A DNA stretch of 64,000 bases. Source: Oxynema aestuarii AP17 (GTDB lineage: Bacteria; Cyanobacteriota; Cyanobacteriia; Cyanobacteriales; Laspinemataceae). Location of the stretch: assembly GCF_012295525.1 (NCBI RefSeq), contig NZ_CP051167.1, positions 2,914,001 through 2,978,000 of the forward strand, in the 5' to 3' direction. The position numbers were made by a program, and so were the translations under genes. The notes below the pieces were generated by a model. That model searched no databases. It was not told where the DNA came from and saw nothing but the letters and a program-made list of their open reading frames with translations. Shown here in pieces: positions 63,954-64,000 of the stretch. Within the stretch, counting starts at the first letter, position 1, and the number at the start of each line of letters is the position of its first letter.

Positions 63954-64000
63954 TCACACCTCTAACTCACTTACTAACAAAATCTTTAACTCGGCTATGC
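63954..64000 (-). CDS. 3' end of an unidentified gene (partial)
   Basis: In transcript sense the last codons read IAELKILLVSELEV before TGA at 63954-63956. The segment is too short to identify. It lies upstream of the HsdM-tail ORF, at the place where hsdM would normally end. Confidence 0.35.
   Translation of the reverse strand, partial: IAELKILLVSELEV

Overview
The window is chromosomal DNA from a cyanobacterium, most likely a filamentous Oscillatoriales-type organism. The evidence is the very dense HIP1 palindrome (GCGATCGC) in genes and spacers, a ccmK3-ccmK4 carboxysome shell pair, the cyanobacterial 2-oxoglutarate decarboxylase/succinic semialdehyde dehydrogenase pair that closes the TCA cycle, a PatA-like response regulator, and large RTX, DUF4347 and Calx-beta surface proteins. 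No ribosomal RNA or CRISPR array was seen. One tRNA, Gly(CCC), is present.

Layout. 0-4 kb: end of an MFS/nucleotide-transporter-like HEAT-repeat protein, a cyclic-nucleotide-binding protein and a rhomboid that has lost its catalytic serine. 4-8.7 kb: a 1313-residue DUF4347/FG-GAP/Calx-beta/RTX protein behind a long leader. 8.7-14.1 kb: housekeeping genes (hemW, a PIN-TRAM protein, a vWA protein, a thioredoxin-TPR protein, tRNA-Gly). 14.2-22.8 kb: a surface-protein region with a PPC/Calx-beta/DUF5648 protein, an RTX protein whose 5' end appears lost, an AT-rich RTX adhesin with a possible thioester head domain, a truncated gene and about 1.2 kb of interspersed repeats. 22.8-36.3 kb: metabolic core (atypical SDR, exonuclease III, 2-OGDC and SSADH, Tex, CcmK3/K4, AdhE).

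36.8-52 kb is a one-strand sensory region: PatA-like regulator, CheR-TPR, a double CheW, one degenerate receptor-like protein and five HAMP-less chemoreceptors. No CheA lies inside the window. It is followed by an RDD/pentapeptide-repeat membrane protein and a small secreted beta-rich protein. 55-56.3 kb holds a Uma2-family gene between two 206-bp direct repeats. 56.4-58.5 kb has a DUF1295 membrane protein, an SDR and an NrdG-like radical-SAM protein. 58.5-64 kb is a type I restriction-modification locus (hsdR, hsdS) with a DUF6883/DUF4926 gene pair between specificity and restriction genes. A 34-residue ORF resembling an HsdM tail precedes hsdS.

The parts most worth following up are the possible thioester adhesin at 19.2-21.1 kb, the DUF6883/DUF4926 pair inside the restriction locus, the repeat-bracketed Uma2 gene, the chemoreceptor array with its degenerate first member and modified receiver, and the structured leader of the DUF4347 gene. 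All functions are assigned by reading motifs and recalling families. No database search was run.
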